Shown: one piece after another, positions 62,973-64,000 of the stretch
Layout of the letters: every line of letters starts with the position of its first letter
Position numbering within the stretch: position 1 is the first letter of the stretch
Origin: Pseudo-nitzschia pungens
Lineage: Eukaryota; Bacillariophyta; Bacillariophyceae; Bacillariales; Bacillariaceae
Reading direction: 5' to 3'
DNA length: 64,000 nucleotides
Assembly: GCA_037355855.1 (NCBI GenBank)
Contig: CM074764.1
Span: forward strand, 2,232,001 to 2,296,000
Notes under the pieces: generated by a model
The model's database searches: none
What the model saw: the letters and a program-made list of their open reading frames with translations, nothing else
What the model was told of the DNA's origin: nothing
Translations under genes and position numbers: made by a program

Positions 62973-63179
62973 AGAAGCAAAAAACGCTCCCGCAGAGGCA
63001 GAAAACGCTCCTGCAGAAGAAATTACGCTCCCGCAGCTGAGGGAAACAAAAAAAATTCCTGCAGCCCGCAAAAACAAAATTGGTGGCTGCGGGAATTTTT
63101 TTTGTTTCCCTCAGCTGAAGGAAAGTTTTTTGCTTCTGCGGGAGCGTTTTTTGCTTCTATGGGAGTGTTTTTTTCTTCT
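62973..63179. repeat. Inverted repeat with ~95-bp arms
   Basis: Arm 62973-63066 and arm 63085-63179 are complementary at roughly 80% by eye, with an ~18-base loop. Each arm is itself built of ~21-24-bp units of the type GCTTCTGCGGGAGCG followed by a T run. Transcribed, it would fold into a long hairpin; it may also be a foldback element end. Confidence 0.75.
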
Positions 63180-63298
63180 GTGGGAACGTTCTGAAGGCTG
63201 AGGGAATGTTTTTAACACTGCAGGAATATTTTTTACGCTGCCGGAATGGTTAAGTGTAGTACTACATTTGAACGCCGCTACTCCAATTTGTTTGATAA

Positions 63299-63392
63299 GC
63301 TTGCTCCAGTGTATTCAAGCCTTGATCCAATTTATTAAAGCTTGATCCAGTGTATTAAAAACTTGCTCCAGTGTATTTCAGCTTGATCCAAT
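63299..63392. repeat. Five ~20-bp tandem units
   Basis: Imperfect copies of CTTGCTCCAGTGTATTAAAG / CTTGATCCAATTTATTAAAG, alternating in type. Confidence 0.75.
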
Positions 63393-63546
63393 TTTTTTTG
63401 TAAGTCAGGAACATGGTTGATTTTTTGGAAAAAAATTACTTCGTAGATATTAAATTCTTCGATCATCCCAAAAATCGCGCACGATCCAATCTCTCCGCGC
63501 GCGACGAAAATTTGAAAATAAAAATTAAATTCTCGAAACCCCCTGC

Positions 63547-63635
63547 GACACCAGTCGACACCAGTCGACACCAGTCGACACCAGTCGACACCAGTCGACA
63601 CCAGTAGACACCAGTAGACACCAGTCGACACCGGT
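63547..63635. repeat. GACACCAGTC decamer array
   Basis: Nearly nine head-to-tail copies of the decamer GACACCAGTC with a few changes (GTAGACACCA). The same decamer reappears at the window end (63988-64000). Confidence 0.9.
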
Positions 63636-63990
63636 GTTCGTATGTTCGTATGTTCATACGTTGGTATGTTCGTCTGTTCGTATGATTGTATGTTCGTTTG
63701 TTCGTCTGTTCGTCTGTTCATCTGTTCATACGTTGGTACGTTCGTCTGTTCGTATACTTGTATGTTCGTATGTTCTTCTGTTCGTTTGTTCGTCTGTTCG
63801 TCTGTTCATACGTTGGTACAATAGTTTATTCGTATGATGTTCATACGTTCGTCAATTCATACGTTGGTACAATCGTTTATTCGTATCATTGTATGTTCGT
63901 CTGTTCGTCTTATGTTCGTCTGTTCTTCTGTACGATCGTACAGACGAACATACGAACATACTGCTTGTACATTCGTATGTTCGTCATGAC
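63636..63990. repeat. TGTTCGTA/TGTTCGTC minisatellite
   Basis: Imperfect 8-10-bp units of TGTTCGTATG, TGTTCGTCTG and TTCATACGTTGGTA; near 63930 the strand sense switches (CTGTACGATCGTACAG palindrome then CGAACATACGAACATA). The ORFs here (MFVCSYV...) are products of the repeat. Confidence 0.9.
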
Positions 63991-64000
63991 ACCAGTCGAC

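Noticed and set aside
63547..63635. CRISPR-like regular repeats
   Set aside because: Head-to-tail decamers without spacers in a eukaryotic sequence; a minisatellite.
63634..63837. Cys/Val-rich ORFs (MFVCSYV...)
   Set aside because: Pure translation of the TGTTCG repeat; all frames of the block look similar.
1..64000. tRNA or rRNA genes
   Set aside because: No cloverleaf with A and B boxes or rRNA-like conserved segment was recognised by reading; a covariance-model scan would be needed to exclude small RNA genes.

Overview
The window is eukaryotic nuclear DNA, most probably from a diatom. The evidence is CoDi-like Ty1/copia elements, Ty3/gypsy elements with diatom-style integrases, two nucleus-encoded FKBP-like proteins with a bipartite plastid-plus-lumen leader (one with a GAFAP cleavage motif, both with a twin-arginine thylakoid signal), a short-intron gene, and many simple repeats. 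I cannot name the species. Roughly two thirds of the window is mobile or repetitive DNA.

Layout. 1-1655: array of ~690-bp units with inner minisatellites and short telomere-like CCCTAA runs. 1660-7770: a LINE with one 1889-codon ORF. 7782-10124 (-): a decayed Crypton-like tyrosine-recombinase gene. 10393-11161: a TIR element. 11597-13414 (-): a two-exon RimP-like gene. 13972-30738: a nest of retrotransposons. An old LTR holds a Ty3/gypsy element (14270-30698, TSD TAGAT). That element holds a second gypsy element (15727-21402, TSD GCTTG), a mariner/Stowaway-like MITE (26398-27066), a copy of the window-start repeat inside its gag, and a deleted third-family gypsy element inside its 5' LTR (27359-30360, TSD AAACC). 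30868-36723 and 37130-42938 are two related Ty1/copia elements (TSDs GTTTT and GTTGG).

43031-55537 is the gene-bearing part: a polytopic membrane-protein gene with an in-frame stop, a small TIR element, an unknown acidic protein with a frame break, a dolichol/phytol-kinase-like membrane enzyme, a nuclear-looking lysine/glutamate-rich protein, and two divergently transcribed thylakoid-lumen FKBP-like proteins. 55538-61358 is an intact full-length Ty3/gypsy element (TSD AAAAG), the parent type of the deleted copy at 27359. Beyond it lie a piggyBac-like fragment, a short membrane-protein ORF, a ~95-bp-arm inverted repeat and minisatellites to the window end.

The most interesting signals concern how the retrotransposons start reverse transcription. 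In all four gypsy elements (three families) the bases immediately next to the 5' LTR, where a tRNA primer-binding site belongs, form a perfect 12- or 14-bp palindrome. In both copia elements the same position is a 15-nt sequence exactly complementary to a stretch of the element's own LTR, and the one base that differs between the elements has changed on both sides of the pairing. Both point to non-tRNA (self or paired-RNA) priming. In the two intact gypsy elements gag and pol also share one frame and are separated by a single UGA.
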